From positions 1-64,000 of the forward strand of contig NZ_JALNUP010000001.1 of NCBI RefSeq assembly GCF_026540855.1: DNA of 64,000 nucleotides, read 5' to 3'. The notes below the pieces were generated by a model that had not been told where the DNA came from, made no database searches, and saw nothing but the letters and a program-made list of their open reading frames with translations. The position numbers and the translations under genes were made by a program. Below, piece after piece: positions 34,521 through 44,099 of this stretch; positions within the stretch are counted from its first letter, which is position 1, and the number at the start of each line of letters is the position of its first letter. Origin of the DNA: Sphingomonas sp. GC_Shp_5 (lineage in GTDB: Bacteria > Pseudomonadota > Alphaproteobacteria > Sphingomonadales > Sphingomonadaceae).

Positions 34521-35960
34521 CAGCGCGATCAGGCCATCGACGTCGACATGGCGCTCGAGCATGTCGGCGATGCTGTCGAGTGCCGCGTCGACCGCGACGC
34601 CCTGATCCGGGCCGCTCGCCGCCGCGCCGATCCGGGCCAGCCACGTCGCGCGCTGGCGCGCGTCGCCGAGCAGGCCATGGACGTAGCTGCCGGTCACCAG
34701 CCGGTTGGCGCTGACCGCGCCGTCGGTGCGGCCATCGGCGAACACGGCGGCGGCACGCGCGGTGTCGGGGCCGGTGGTCCGCCCCATGTGCATCTCATAG
34801 CCGTTGAACGGGGCGCCGCCGGCGGTGCCGCTCACCGCGACCAGCGCCTTGCTGCCGGTCAGCACCGTATCGACGGCGAGCAGCCCGAGCCCGGCGACGG
34901 TGCCGGCCGGGCCTTCCACCCCGTCGGGATCCGCGAGGGTTTGGCCGAGCATCTGGTAACCGCCGCACAGGCCGAGCACCGGCTTGCCCTGGCGATGGTG
35001 GGCGAGCACGTCGATGTCCCAGCCCTGCTTACGGAAGAAGGCGAGGTCGGCGATCGTCGCCTTCGATCCGGCGATCACGATCAGCGCCGTCTCGGCGGGG
35101 ATCGGCTCGCCCGGTCGCACCATTACCAGTTCCACCGATGGCTCCAGCCGCAACGGATCGAGATCGTCGAAATTGGCGATATGCGCGGTGATCGGGCAGG
35201 CGATCACCGCGCGTCCCTCGCCGCGGGTGACCGAGCGCTGCAACACCACCGCATCCTCGCTCGGCAGCCGCGCCGCGTCCGTCAACCACGGCACGACGCC
35301 AAAGCCGCGCCAGCCGGTGCGTGCCTCGATTATGCGATAGCCATCGTCGAACAGGGCTGGATCGCCGCGGAACTTGTTGACCATGAAGCCATGGATCATC
35401 GCCGCGTCGGCCGGATCGATCACCGCTTTGGTGCCGACGAGCGAGGCGATGACGCCGCCGCGATCGATGTCGCCGATCAGCACCACCGGCACCCCCGCCG
35501 CACGGGCGAAGCCCATGTTGGCGATGTCGCTGGCGCGCAGGTTGATCTCAGCGGGCGAGCCCGCTCCCTCGACGACGACGATGTCGGCCTCGGCTTCCAG
35601 CCGGCGGTAGCTGGCGAGCACGTCGTCGAGCAGCCCTTCGCGGCCGCGGCGCCATTCCGACGCCTTGAGCACGCCGCGTACCTTGCCATGGACCACCAGC
35701 TGCGAGCTGCGGTCGCCCTGTGGTTTCAGCAGCACCGGGTTCATGTCGACGCTGGCGGGCACGCGGGCGGCGATCGCCTGGGTCGCCTGGGCGCGGCCGA
35801 TCTCGCCGCCATCGGCGGTGACCGCGGCGTTGTTGGACATGTTCTGCGGCTTGAACGGGCGTACGTTCAAGCCGCGATTGGCGAGCGCGCGGCACAGGCC
35901 GGCGACCAGCACCGACTTGCCGACATCCGAGCCGGTGCCCTGCAGCATCACGCCACCCAT
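34488..35960 (-). CDS. cobQ: Cobyric acid synthase
   Basis: A 490-residue glutamine-dependent amidase that adds four amide groups to adenosylcobyrinic acid a,c-diamide. The synthetase half opens [20 protein letters not shown] and has [23 protein letters not shown] and [14 protein letters not shown]. The amidotransferase half carries the Cys in [15 protein letters not shown] and [10 protein letters not shown], with SYVHGLL near the end. The ATG of [10 protein letters not shown] is used; it overlaps the preceding cbiB gene by 13 bases. The tail overlaps cobS on the other strand. Confidence 0.95.
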   Translation of the reverse strand: MGGVMLQGTGSDVGKSVLVAGLCRALANRGLNVRPFKPQNMSNNAAVTADGGEIGRAQATQAIAARVPASVDMNPVLLKPQGDRSSQLVVHGKVRGVLKASEWRRGREGLLDDVLASYRRLEAEADIVVVEGAGSPAEINLRASDIANMGFARAAGVPVVLIGDIDRGGVIASLVGTKAVIDPADAAMIHGFMVNKFRGDPALFDDGYRIIEARTGWRGFGVVPWLTDAARLPSEDAVVLQRSVTRGEGRAVIACPITAHIANFDDLDPLRLEPSVELVMVRPGEPIPAETALIVIAGSKATIADLAFFRKQGWDIDVLAHHRQGKPVLGLCGGYQMLGQTLADPDGVEGPAGTVAGLGLLAVDTVLTGSKALVAVSGTAGGAPFNGYEMHMGRTTGPDTARAAAVFADGRTDGAVSANRLVTGSYVHGLLGDARQRATWLARIGAAASGPDQGVAVDAALDSIADMLERHVDVDGLIALSAMGGNRQRE

Positions 35961-36865
35961 GCGATTCCTCCCGCCGCCAGCCACAGCAGCGCGCAGGCGG
36001 TGCGGTAGATCCGCAAGCCGCGGCGGATGTCGCGCGGGCCTGCATCCATCCGGCCCTCGCCGATCCAGGGCTTGTCCACCATCACGCCGTCATAGGCGAT
36101 CGGCCCGGCGAGGCGAACGCCGAGCGCGCCGGCCATGGCCGCCTCGGTCCAGCCGGCATTGGGCGAGGCATGGCGCCGCGCGTCGGCCCACATCGTCCGC
36201 CAGCCGCCGGCGCCAGCGAGGCACAGGATCACCGCGCCAAGCCGCGCCGGCAGCCAGTTGGCGCCATCGTCGATCCGCGCCGCCGCCCAGCCGAACGCGC
36301 GCCAGCGCGGTTCCTTGTGGCCGATCAGGCTGTCCGCGGTATTGATCGCCTTATAGGTCCACAGCCCCGGCAGCCCGAGCAGCAACAGCCAAAACAGGGG
36401 TGCGGCGATGCCGTCGCAGAAGCTCTCCGCCAGGCTCTCGATCGCGGCGCGGGCCACGCCGGGGCGGTCGAGCGTCGCGGTGTCGCGGCCGACGATCCAG
36501 CCGACCCGCTCGCGCGCGGTGGCGAGATCGTCCCGCTCCAGCGCCGCGGCGACCGGGCGGACGTGATCGTCGAGGCTGCGCTGCGCGAGGCCGGGGGCCG
36601 CGAGCAAGGCGACGACGATCCAGCCATGCACACCGAGCAGCGCGTGCGCCGCCGCCGCCGCCAACCCGGCGAGCGCCGCTGCACCGCCGGCGACGATCGC
36701 GATGGTCGCGACGCCGGCGAGGCGGCGCGCGCGATCGGATCGCGCCGGATCGTTCCATCGCCGCTCGCACCAGCCGATCGCGCGGGCAACACCGCCGACG
36801 GGATGGCCGATCCGCGCATATACCGCCGGCGGCCAGCCGATCGCCGCGTCGAGCGCCAGCGCCAC
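35948..36865 (-). CDS. cbiB: Adenosylcobinamide-phosphate synthase (CbiB/CobD type)
   Basis: About 305 residues, an inner-membrane protein attaching aminopropanol phosphate to adenosylcobyric acid. Family blocks are [65 protein letters not shown] and the [16 protein letters not shown] stretch, with several hydrophobic spans. No ATG fits; a GTG (or the TTG just before it) begins right after the stop of the upstream decarboxylase gene, and the start is uncertain by a few codons. It is called cobD in the Pseudomonas nomenclature. Confidence 0.92.
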   Translation of the reverse strand: MALALDAAIGWPPAVYARIGHPVGGVARAIGWCERRWNDPARSDRARRLAGVATIAIVAGGAAALAGLAAAAAHALLGVHGWIVVALLAAPGLAQRSLDDHVRPVAAALERDDLATARERVGWIVGRDTATLDRPGVARAAIESLAESFCDGIAAPLFWLLLLGLPGLWTYKAINTADSLIGHKEPRWRAFGWAAARIDDGANWLPARLGAVILCLAGAGGWRTMWADARRHASPNAGWTEAAMAGALGVRLAGPIAYDGVMVDKPWIGEGRMDAGPRDIRRGLRIYRTACALLWLAAGGIAWVA

Positions 36866-36878
36866 CAAGGCGACGGGC

Positions 36879-37898
36879 TCAGGAATCGCGCAGCGCCGCG
36901 TCGAGCCGGGCGAGCGCAGCCGGGCCGTCGGGCAGCCCGAGCCGCAGCCAGCCGGAGGCATAATCGAACCGGCGGGTGAGAATGCCGGCGCTGGCCAGCC
37001 GCATGAACAGCGTCGCGGCATCGTCGGTGGCGATCAGCCGGAACAGGGGGCTGTCGCCGACCGGATCGAACCCATGCGAATGAAGCATTGCGTCCAGCCC
37101 CGCGACGGCGTCGACCAGCCCGGCGCGCATCGTGGCCGCCCAGGCGCGGTCACGATAGGCGGCGGTGCCGACCGCGATCGCCGTCGCGGAGATCGGCCAG
37201 CTGCCAAGCCTTGCCCGGATCGCCTCGACCATTGTCGGGTGCCCACAGGCGAACCCCAGCCTGACGCCGGCCAGCCCGAAGAACTTGCCGAACGATCGCA
37301 TCACCACCACCGGCTCGTCGCCGTGCAGATGGGGCAGGATGCTGCAGGGAGGCGCCGCATCGGCGAAGGCTTCGTCGATCACCAGCCAGCCGCCGCGGGT
37401 TGCGAGCGTCGCGGCGAGCGCGAGCAGTCGCTCCGGCGCGATAGTTCTGCCGTCGGGGTTGTTGGGGTTGGCAAGCAGGATGGTACCGCCGGTCTCGGCT
37501 GCCGCATCGAGCTCGGCTGGCGTAATCGCCCGTGCGCCCGGCAGGGCTTCGGCATGGGTCCGGTACCCCGGGGCCACGACGTGATAGGGCGCCGGCACGC
37601 CGGCTGGCGCGAGCAGGCGCAACCCGATCTCCGATCCCGGTAGTGCCGCGATGGCCGTGCTGCCTACACCGAAAGACTCCGCCGCCGCGCGCTCCAGCGC
37701 CGCCAGCTCGTCGGGGCTGGGCAGACGCCGCAGGTCGATCGCAGCGGTCGCGCCGTCCCACGGCCAAGGATTGATTCCGGTCGACAGGTCCAGCCAGGGC
37801 AGGGGGGCGGCGGGGAAGCGCCGGCCCGCTTCGTCCAGCCGGCCGCCGTGCACCATCAGCCCGTCCACATCTGCCCCGCTCACCTCTCGACTTCGCAT
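36879..37898 (-). CDS. cobD: L-threonine-O-3-phosphate decarboxylase (class I/II aminotransferase fold)
   Basis: A 339-residue PLP enzyme (Salmonella CobD; Pseudomonas CobC) that makes (R)-1-amino-2-propanol phosphate for the corrinoid side chain. HGGRLDEAGRRF and WLDLSTGINPWPW begin the fold, ILLANPNNPDGRTI and LVIDEAFADA hold the cofactor Asn/Asp, and the PLP Lys is in VVMRSFGKFFGLAGVRLGF. The ATG of MRSREVSG has GGAGG eight bases upstream; an ATG 14 codons later is an alternative. It leads the minus-strand cobD-cbiB-cobQ run, divergent from cobU. Confidence 0.92.
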   Translation of the reverse strand: MRSREVSGADVDGLMVHGGRLDEAGRRFPAAPLPWLDLSTGINPWPWDGATAAIDLRRLPSPDELAALERAAAESFGVGSTAIAALPGSEIGLRLLAPAGVPAPYHVVAPGYRTHAEALPGARAITPAELDAAAETGGTILLANPNNPDGRTIAPERLLALAATLATRGGWLVIDEAFADAAPPCSILPHLHGDEPVVVMRSFGKFFGLAGVRLGFACGHPTMVEAIRARLGSWPISATAIAVGTAAYRDRAWAATMRAGLVDAVAGLDAMLHSHGFDPVGDSPLFRLIATDDAATLFMRLASAGILTRRFDYASGWLRLGLPDGPAALARLDAALRDS

Positions 37899-37950
37899 CA
37901 CCGCGCCTCCATCAGCGCTCGCGCGGCGCCACACAAGGGGAGACGGGATC

Positions 37951-38481
37951 ATGGCTGACGACGACACGCGCACCCTGCTGGTGCTGGGCGGCGCGCGCTC
38001 GGGCAAGAGCCGCCATGCCCAGGCGCTGGCGGAGGCCTGGGTTGCGGATGGCGCCCCCCTCGTGTTCATCGCCACCGCCCAGGCGTTCGACGGCGAGATG
38101 CACGACCGCATCGCCCGTCACCAGGCCGATCGCGACGCGCGCTGGACGACGATCGAGGCACCGGAGGCGCTGGCCGCGGCGATCCGCAAGGCGGACGGGG
38201 CGGACGCGGTGCTGCTCGTCGACTGTCTCACGCTCTGGGCCTCGAACCTGCTGCTCGCCGAGGCGGATGACCCCATGGCGATCGACGATCTCGTCGCCGC
38301 CATTAGCGCGAGCACCGCGCGGGTGGTGCTGGTCGCCAATGAGGTGGGGCTCGGCATCGTTCCCGACAACGCACTGGCGCGCCGGTTCCGTGACTGGGCG
38401 GGCACGATCAACCAGCGCGTCGCCGCGGCGGTCGACCGGGTCGACTTCATCGCCGCTGGGCTGCCGCTGCGGCTCAAATAG
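37951..38481 (+). CDS. cobU: Adenosylcobinamide kinase / adenosylcobinamide-phosphate guanylyltransferase
   Basis: A 176-residue bifunctional enzyme (Salmonella CobU; Pseudomonas CobP) activating adenosylcobinamide to its GDP form. The P-loop LVLGGARSGKSRHAQALAE is at the N-terminus. FIATAQAFDGEMHDRIARHQ has the GMP-linked His region, and LLVDCLTLWASNLL and VANEVGLGIVPDNALARRFRD follow. The ATG follows AAGGGGAGA. It is divergent from cobD across 52 bases, so both probably share one regulatory region, although I see no second riboswitch there. Confidence 0.95.
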   Translation: MADDDTRTLLVLGGARSGKSRHAQALAEAWVADGAPLVFIATAQAFDGEMHDRIARHQADRDARWTTIEAPEALAAAIRKADGADAVLLVDCLTLWASNLLLAEADDPMAIDDLVAAISASTARVVLVANEVGLGIVPDNALARRFRDWAGTINQRVAAAVDRVDFIAAGLPLRLK

Positions 38482-38514
38482 AAAAAGGCGCCCGGACCCG
38501 TCGGTCCGGACGCC
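38482..38514 (-). terminator. Intrinsic terminator of hsp20
   Basis: On the minus strand GGCGTCCGGACC pairs with GGTCCGGGCGCC (one wobble or mismatch) around a four-base loop and is followed by TTTTT. It lies just after the hsp20 stop and directly at the cobU stop, so it serves hsp20 with its T-tract and may also limit cobU read-through. Confidence 0.8.
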
Positions 38515-38553
38515 CCGCGGCGCCCCTAGGGAGTAGCAAGGGCGCCGAGCTGG

Positions 38554-39033
38554 TTAGGCAGCCTCGGCCTGGTCGGCAGGCTGCGCGATGCCCTGCTCGA
38601 CCGCGGCGAGCGGCGCACCGGTCTTGATCGCGATGCTCTTGGGCTTCATCGCCTCGGGCACTTCGCGGACCAGATCGATCACGAGCAGGCCATCGTTCAG
38701 CCGCGCATCATCGACGAACACGAAGTCGGCGAGTTCGAAGCGGCGCTCGAAGCTGCGGTTGGCGATGCCGACGTGAAGGAAGCTCTGCCCTTGCGCCTTG
38801 TCGTCCTTCTTGCCGGCGACGAGCAGCAGGTTCTGCTGCGCGGTGATCTCGATCTCGTCGCGGGTGAAGCCCGCCACCGCCAGGGTGATGCGGTAGCGAT
38901 CGTCGGCGAGACGCTCGAGATTGAAAGGGGGATAATTCTCGGCCGAGGCGCGCTGCGCATTGGTCTCGAGCATGTCGAACAGCCGGTCAAAGCCGATGGT
39001 CGAGCGGCGATAGGGGGTAAGGTCGAGTCGCAT
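38554..39033 (-). CDS. Small heat-shock protein, Hsp20/alpha-crystallin (IbpA type)
   Basis: A 159-residue ATP-independent holdase. The N-terminus RLDLTPYRRSTIGFDRLFDML is the class A (IbpA-like) signature. The alpha-crystallin domain runs from YPPFNLERLADDRYRITLAVAGF to LNDGLLVIDLVREVPEAMKP, with the conserved F-ERRFEL strand and the C-terminal PKSIAIK anchor (the I-x-I motif). Short Ala-rich tail. The gene has its own heat-shock-type promoter and an intrinsic terminator, so it is monocistronic. Confidence 0.93.
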   Translation of the reverse strand: MRLDLTPYRRSTIGFDRLFDMLETNAQRASAENYPPFNLERLADDRYRITLAVAGFTRDEIEITAQQNLLLVAGKKDDKAQGQSFLHVGIANRSFERRFELADFVFVDDARLNDGLLVIDLVREVPEAMKPKSIAIKTGAPLAAVEQGIAQPADQAEAA

Positions 39034-39124
39034 ATCAATTCCTCATCTGAGCGAGTTGACGTCAGGGCTGCACCCGCTGCTGCGCGGTGCTGCCACGCGG
39101 CCCATGACGGCGCCGCGTGACCGG

Positions 39125-39153
39125 AATTTGGGGCGTCCCGCCACGGGTTCAAG
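39125..39153 (-). promoter_or_regulatory. Sigma32 (RpoH)-type promoter of hsp20
   Basis: Read on the minus strand, CTTGAA is followed after 14 bases by CCCCAAATT, an almost consensus heat-shock promoter. It lies about 90 bases upstream of the hsp20 ATG. The resulting leader of roughly 80 nucleotides could hold an RNA thermometer: GAGGAA near the start codon can be masked by upstream pyrimidine stretches, but I cannot confirm a ROSE fold. Confidence 0.75.
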
Positions 39154-39278
39154 AGGCGCAACATGTGTGGTTGCCGCCGCCGGATAGGCGGGCTTCGCGC
39201 CGCGATGCTTCTTCTGCATTGATCATCCACCGTTCTAGTGGAGTTTAGGCGGCATAATAGAGGTTCAGGGAGACCCGC

Positions 39279-41744
39279 ATGTCGTTGACGCTCGCTTTGT
39301 TGCTTGCCGGCCAGGCCGCCGCCGCGCCGGCCGATCAGACCTCGCCGCCGCCACCCGCTGCCGACGACGCTACGCCCGCCCCGCGCACGGGCGACATTGT
39401 CGTCACCGCGCGCCGCCGCGAGGAGCGTGTCCAGGACGTGCCGATCGCGATGTCGGTGATCGGCGGCGAGGAGATCAGCAACACCGGCGCGTTCACCGTC
39501 AACCGGCTCCAGCAGCAACTGCCGTCGCTGCAATTCTATTCGAGCAACCCGCGCAATTCGGCGATCAACATCCGCGGCCTCGGCGCGCCGTTCGGCCTCA
39601 CCAACGACGGCATCGAGCAGGGTGTCGGCTTCTACGTCGATGGCGTCTACATCGGCCGGATCGGCGCCTCGACCTTCGACTTCGTCGACGTCGACCGGGT
39701 CGAAGTGCTGCGCGGACCGCAGGGCACGCTCTACGGCAAGAACACCACGGCCGGCGCGATCAACATCACCACCCGTGCACCGAGCTTCGAGCCCGAGGCA
39801 CGCGTCGAGGTGAGCGGCGGCAATTACGATTTCTATCAGGCCAAGGGCTCGATATCCGGGCCGCTCACCGACAAGCTCGCGATCCGCCTGTCCAGCTCGA
39901 CGACGTCGCGCAAGGGCACGATCTACGATGTCGCCTCGGACGAGAACCTCCACCGCCAGAAGAACCTCGGCCTGCGCGGGCAATTGCTGTGGAAGGCGAC
40001 CGACGCGCTCGATCTCACCCTGTCGGGCGATTTCAACGTCCAGAACCCCCTGTGCTGCGTGCAATATTACGCTCGGGTGGGCGCCACTCAGCGGCCGCTG
40101 GCGCGGCAATATGCCGCGCTCGCGGCGGCGTTCGGCTATGCGCCGCCGAGCACCGATCCGTTTGACCGGGTTACCGATCTCGACGCCGGGATCAACTCGC
40201 GACAGGAGATCGGCGGCGCCTCGCTGGTTGCCAATTGGGATCTCGGCCCGGCGACGCTGACCTCGGTCAGTGCCTGGCGTTATTGGGATTGGCAGCCGCA
40301 GAACGATCGCGACTTCATCGGCCTGCCGATCACCACCGTGTCGCAAAATCCCTCGCAGCAAAAGCAGGTCTCGCAGGAGATCCGCCTCGCCTCGAACGGC
40401 GCGAACAAGCTCGATTACACCGTCGGCGCCTTCTATTTCCACCAGACCATCGATACCCAGGGATCGCAGGTCCAGGGTTCGGCGGCGAGCCGCTTCCTGC
40501 TGTCGGGCGCCGACGCGCTCAACCCCAACGTCCTCAACGGCCTCACATCGACCAACACGATCAGCTTCGACAACACCAGCTTCGCAGTATTTGGCAAGCT
40601 CAACTGGGCGCTGACCGACCGGCTGCACCTGCAGCCCGGCCTGCGCGTTAATTACGACAAGAAGTCAGGCTTCTACGAGTCGATCGTCAGCATCCACAAC
40701 AGCCAGTATGATTTCATCGCGACCGCGGACAACGTCGCCGCGCTGCTCGCGGCAAGGCCGGCCGGTGCCGCGCGCACGACCTTCCAGAACCAGATCAACA
40801 CGCTCGCGCCGCAGCGCTACAGCCCGCGGTTCAGCGACTGGAATGTCTCGGGCGACTTCACCGTCTCCTACGACATCACCCCCGACATTCACGAATATGC
40901 CACTTATGCGAAGAGCTTCAAATCGGGCGGGATCAACCTCTCCGGCCTGCCGCTCAACTCCACCAGCACCGGCGTCGATCTCTCCACCCAGACGGTGAAG
41001 CCCGAGACGGTCGATCATTTCGAGATCGGGCTGAAAACCCAGTTCCTCGACCGCCGCCTCACCGTCAACGCCGCGGCCTATTGGACGGAGGTCGGCGATT
41101 ACCAGGCGACGGTGAACAACAATGCGATCAACGTGATCCGCGGCTATCTTGCCAATGCCGACAAGGTCCGCTCGCGCGGCTTCGAGTTCGATGCGACCCT
41201 GCGCCCGAGCAAGCGCTTCAACGTCTATTCGAGCGGCAGCTATACCGATGCCACCTATCGCAAATTCGTCAACGCGCCGTGCGCGCCCGAGTTGACCGGC
41301 GGCACCGCGCTGCCGGTGGTCAACGGCCAGATCGTCGGCACGCCCGCGGCGGCAGGCACGCCCGGCAACAGCCTGCCTTATTGTGACATATCGGGGCAGC
41401 GGCTGCCCGGCATCTCGAAATGGTCCTTCTCCTACGGCGCCGAGTATAACGTCCCGGTCGGCGGCGCAGGAGCCGAAGTCTATGTCGGTTATGACGGCAA
41501 CTACCGCTCGCGTTTCTCGTCCAACCCGTCGCCCTCTGCCTACACCTGGATCGACGGCTATTCGCTCTCCAATGTGCGTGCAGGTTATCGCAAGGGGGAT
41601 CTCAACCTGTTCGGCTGGGTGCGTAACGCCTTCGACCAGAATTATTTCGAGTTGCTGTCCACCCAGTCTGGCAGCACTGGTCTGATCGTTGGCCAGCCGG
41701 GTGACCCGCGGACTTATGGGTTCACCATCTCGAAATCTTTCTGA
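39279..41744 (+). CDS. TonB-dependent outer-membrane receptor
   Basis: An 821-residue receptor. A short signal peptide (LTLALLLAGQAAAAPA) and a Pro/Ala linker precede the TonB box-like GDIVVTARRREERVQDVPIAMSV. The plug domain contains INIRGLG, GFYVDGVYIGR and VEVLRGPQGTLYGKNTTAGAINITTR. The barrel ends GFTISKSF with the expected terminal Phe. It takes up an unknown ligand. It lies next to the cobalamin cluster but has no riboswitch of its own and looks like general sphingomonad siderophore or polyphenol receptors, so a role in B12 uptake is not supported. Confidence 0.93.
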   Translation: MSLTLALLLAGQAAAAPADQTSPPPPAADDATPAPRTGDIVVTARRREERVQDVPIAMSVIGGEEISNTGAFTVNRLQQQLPSLQFYSSNPRNSAINIRGLGAPFGLTNDGIEQGVGFYVDGVYIGRIGASTFDFVDVDRVEVLRGPQGTLYGKNTTAGAINITTRAPSFEPEARVEVSGGNYDFYQAKGSISGPLTDKLAIRLSSSTTSRKGTIYDVASDENLHRQKNLGLRGQLLWKATDALDLTLSGDFNVQNPLCCVQYYARVGATQRPLARQYAALAAAFGYAPPSTDPFDRVTDLDAGINSRQEIGGASLVANWDLGPATLTSVSAWRYWDWQPQNDRDFIGLPITTVSQNPSQQKQVSQEIRLASNGANKLDYTVGAFYFHQTIDTQGSQVQGSAASRFLLSGADALNPNVLNGLTSTNTISFDNTSFAVFGKLNWALTDRLHLQPGLRVNYDKKSGFYESIVSIHNSQYDFIATADNVAALLAARPAGAARTTFQNQINTLAPQRYSPRFSDWNVSGDFTVSYDITPDIHEYATYAKSFKSGGINLSGLPLNSTSTGVDLSTQTVKPETVDHFEIGLKTQFLDRRLTVNAAAYWTEVGDYQATVNNNAINVIRGYLANADKVRSRGFEFDATLRPSKRFNVYSSGSYTDATYRKFVNAPCAPELTGGTALPVVNGQIVGTPAAAGTPGNSLPYCDISGQRLPGISKWSFSYGAEYNVPVGGAGAEVYVGYDGNYRSRFSSNPSPSAYTWIDGYSLSNVRAGYRKGDLNLFGWVRNAFDQNYFELLSTQSGSTGLIVGQPGDPRTYGFTISKSF

Positions 41745-41755
41745 GGGGGGGGGGG
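41745..41755. repeat. Run of eleven G directly after the TonB receptor stop
   Basis: The homopolymer begins at the base after TGA. It cannot change the reading frame of the receptor but could alter the 3' end of its message. Confidence 0.85.
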
Positions 41756-41772
41756 CATCGCCTTCAACCGAT

Positions 41773-41855
41773 CGTCATCCCAGCGAAAGCTGGGATCTCG
41801 TGGTGATGAAGCGGGGCAGGAGCCGCCGAAGACCCCAGCGTACGTTGGGGTGACG
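41773..41855. repeat. CCCAGC-type two-hairpin palindromic repeat, copy 3
   Basis: Left arm CGTCATCCCAGC GAAA GCTGGGATCTC and right arm AAGACCCCAGCGTACGTTGGGGTGACG, with the same outer inverted ends as the copies at 22588 and 27650. It follows the TonB receptor gene and may serve as its transcript end. Confidence 0.85.
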
Positions 41856-41879
41856 ATGTGAGGGCGCGAAGGATGATTG

Positions 41880-42151
41880 TCGTTGCTGGTAGAAGGCGCA
41901 GCGCCCTCCAACGGCAAACACCCGGACCGTTACCGATCCGGGTGCCTGCGTGACGAGTAAACTCGTCAGCCCCCTTCTTGCCGCCGGTCCGCGCGGTGTC
42001 GCTGCAGTGACCCTTGGCAATTTCCCCGAACCACGGCCATTGCCTGTGTCTCAGATGAGTATCTGCTAGGCACGATGGCGCGCCTTGTCACCGGGGATGT
42101 GGCACCGGCAAAACGATTGCCGTCACCCTGTGTCGAATCCGCAACATCCAT
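41880..42151. other. Hairpin-rich intergenic region, possible structured RNA
   Basis: The 443 bases between the TonB receptor and lolC hold a repeat copy at the left and then a series of stems. CACCCGGA/TCCGGGTG is at 41919-41944, TGACGAG TAAA CTCGTCA at 41951-41968, GGCAAT/ATTGCC at 42016-42044, and GGCAA/TTGCC at 42107-42121. On the minus strand the outermost stem is followed by TTT, as in a weak terminator, so an RNA reading leftward is slightly favoured. A 61-codon frame on the minus strand has no ribosome binding site. I do not recognise any known RNA family here. Confidence 0.4.
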
Positions 42152-42187
42152 TTGCGCGCCGCCGCTCGCTCTCCTAGAGCCGGCGGC

Positions 42188-43432
42188 ATGATCCTCTCAC
42201 GCTATGAACGGATGATCGCCCGCCGCTATCTGCTGCCGGGCAAGGGGGAGGCCTTCATCTTCCTGGTCGCCTCCATCTCGCTGGTCGCGGTGATGCTCGG
42301 CGTCGCCGCGCTGGTCATCGTGATGAGCGTGATGAACGGCTTCCGCGCCGAACTGTTCGACAAGATCGTCGGGCTCAACGGCCATGCCGTCATCCAGGGC
42401 GCAGGCAATCGGTTGCCCGACTGGCGGGAAATTGTTGCCGAAGCAAAGCGGACGCCGGGCGTGACCTCCGCGATACCGCTGATCGAACAGCCGTTGTTCT
42501 CCACCTACAACGGCCGATCCGAGGGCATTCTGGTGCGCGGCATGACCGTGCCAGACTTCCGCGCCGCGGTGGGCGACAAGCTGGTGATGGGGTCGCTGGC
42601 GCCGATCACTCCCGGTAGCGGCCGGATCGCGATCGGATCGCGGCTTGCCGAGGCGCTGGGCGCGCAGGTCGGCAGCGAGATCACGATCATCAACCCGCAG
42701 GGGGCCGCTTCGCCGTTCGGCACCGTGCCACGTTATGTGAGCTACACCGTCTCGGCAATTTTCGAGATCGGCGTCTACGACTATGACAAAGCCTATGTGA
42801 TCATGCCGATCCAGGATGCGCAGACCCTGCTGTTCCTCGGCGACGCGGTGGCGATGGTCGAGGTGCAGACCAACAATGCCGACAGGGTCCGCCAGATCCT
42901 GGCGCCGCTCGGCGAAAAGCTCGGCGGCAATGCGATTATCCAGGATTGGCAGCAGATGAACGCACAATTGTTCGAGGCGCTCGCGGTGGAGCGGGTGGCG
43001 ATGTTCACCGTGCTGTCAATCATCATCCTCGTCGCGGTGTTCAACATCCTCTCGTCGCTAATCATGCTGGTGCGCGCCAAGACCCGCGACATCGCGATCC
43101 TGCGGACGATGGGCGCGACCCGCGGCGGCCTAATGCGGATCTTCATGGTCGTGGGCACCACGATCGGCGCGCTCGGCACCGTCGCGGGCCTTGGCCTCGG
43201 CTTCCTGTTCCTCTTCTATCGGCAGGGCGTGATCAACTTCGTCCAGTTCGTCACCGGCCAGAATCTGTGGGATCCCTCGATCCGCTACCTGACCGATCTG
43301 CCCTCCAAGCCCGATCCGGTCGAGATCATCGTCATCACCGCGATGGCGCTGGTCTTCAGCTTCCTCGCCACGCTGTACCCGGCGTGGAAGGCGGCGAGCA
43401 CCGATCCGGTCCAGGTGCTCCGCTATGAATGA
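42188..43432 (+). CDS. lolC: Lipoprotein-releasing ABC transporter permease (LolC/E type)
   Basis: A 414-residue inner-membrane permease of the LolCDE complex that releases outer-membrane lipoproteins to LolA. It opens [29 protein letters not shown] and has the first span with [22 protein letters not shown] large periplasmic domain follows, then three C-terminal spans ([20 protein letters not shown] and others) ending [17 protein letters not shown]. As in other alphaproteobacteria a single LolC/E protein seems to serve instead of two. The stop overlaps lolD by eight bases. Confidence 0.93.
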   Translation: MILSRYERMIARRYLLPGKGEAFIFLVASISLVAVMLGVAALVIVMSVMNGFRAELFDKIVGLNGHAVIQGAGNRLPDWREIVAEAKRTPGVTSAIPLIEQPLFSTYNGRSEGILVRGMTVPDFRAAVGDKLVMGSLAPITPGSGRIAIGSRLAEALGAQVGSEITIINPQGAASPFGTVPRYVSYTVSAIFEIGVYDYDKAYVIMPIQDAQTLLFLGDAVAMVEVQTNNADRVRQILAPLGEKLGGNAIIQDWQQMNAQLFEALAVERVAMFTVLSIIILVAVFNILSSLIMLVRAKTRDIAILRTMGATRGGLMRIFMVVGTTIGALGTVAGLGLGFLFLFYRQGVINFVQFVTGQNLWDPSIRYLTDLPSKPDPVEIIVITAMALVFSFLATLYPAWKAASTDPVQVLRYE

Positions 43433-44099
43433 CGCCGTCCTCCAGACCCGCGGGCTGACCCGCAACTTCGTCCAGGGCGGCGAGGTGATCCACGTGCTGC
43501 GTGGCGTGGACCTCGCGGTCGCGCCGGGCGAGATCGTCGCGCTGGTCGGCCCGTCCGGCTCGGGCAAGTCGACCCTGCTCCAGGCGGTCGGGCTGCTCGA
43601 AGGCGGGTTCGAGGGCTCGATCCGGATCGGCGGCGAGGAAGCCGCAAGCCTCAGCGCGCACGGCCGCACGATCATGCGCCGCGACCGCCTGGGGTTCGTC
43701 TACCAGTTCCATCACCTGCTACCCGATTTCAACGCGGTCGAGAATGTCGTGCTGCCGCAGCTCGTCCATGGCGCCGAGCGCAAGCCCGCCGACGAGCGCG
43801 CCGCGTCGCTGCTGACCGCGCTCGGCCTCGGCCACCGCCTGACCCATCGCCCGAGCCAGCTGTCGGGTGGCGAGCAGCAGCGCGTCGCCGTCGCCCGGGC
43901 GCTGGCCAATCGCCCGGCGCTGGTGCTCGCCGACGAGCCGACCGGCAATCTCGACGAGCATACCGCCGATGTCGTGCTCGCCGAATTCCTCCGCCTCGTC
44001 CGCGAGGAAGGATCGGCGGCGCTGGTCGCGACCCACAATGAGCGGCTGGCGCAGAAGATGGACCGCGTGGTCCGCCTCCACGAAGGCGTGCTGCAGTGA
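43425..44099 (+). CDS. lolD: Lipoprotein-releasing ABC transporter ATP-binding protein LolD
   Basis: A 224-residue ATPase of the LolCDE exporter. Walker A is [23 protein letters not shown], the Q-loop region [16 protein letters not shown], the signature [32 protein letters not shown] (given here only as a region near residues 140-170) and the switch His in [10 protein letters not shown]. It directly follows lolC and overlaps the GNAT gene through GTGA. Confidence 0.95.
   Translation: MNDAVLQTRGLTRNFVQGGEVIHVLRGVDLAVAPGEIVALVGPSGSGKSTLLQAVGLLEGGFEGSIRIGGEEAASLSAHGRTIMRRDRLGFVYQFHHLLPDFNAVENVVLPQLVHGAERKPADERAASLLTALGLGHRLTHRPSQLSGGEQQRVAVARALANRPALVLADEPTGNLDEHTADVVLAEFLRLVREEGSAALVATHNERLAQKMDRVVRLHEGVLQ

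Noticed and set aside
38697..40628. Minus-strand open frame spanning the hsp20 start and the TonB receptor
   Set aside because: It overlaps two confident genes and includes the hsp20 promoter in its interior.
39279..41744. TonB receptor as a BtuB-type cobalamin receptor
   Set aside because: It adjoins the cobalamin cluster, but lacks a riboswitch, is separated by hsp20, and its barrel resembles general sphingomonad receptors.
41966..42151. 61-codon minus-strand frame before lolC
   Set aside because: No ribosome binding site near its ATG, and the sequence is better explained by RNA stems; kept only as part of the structured-region finding.
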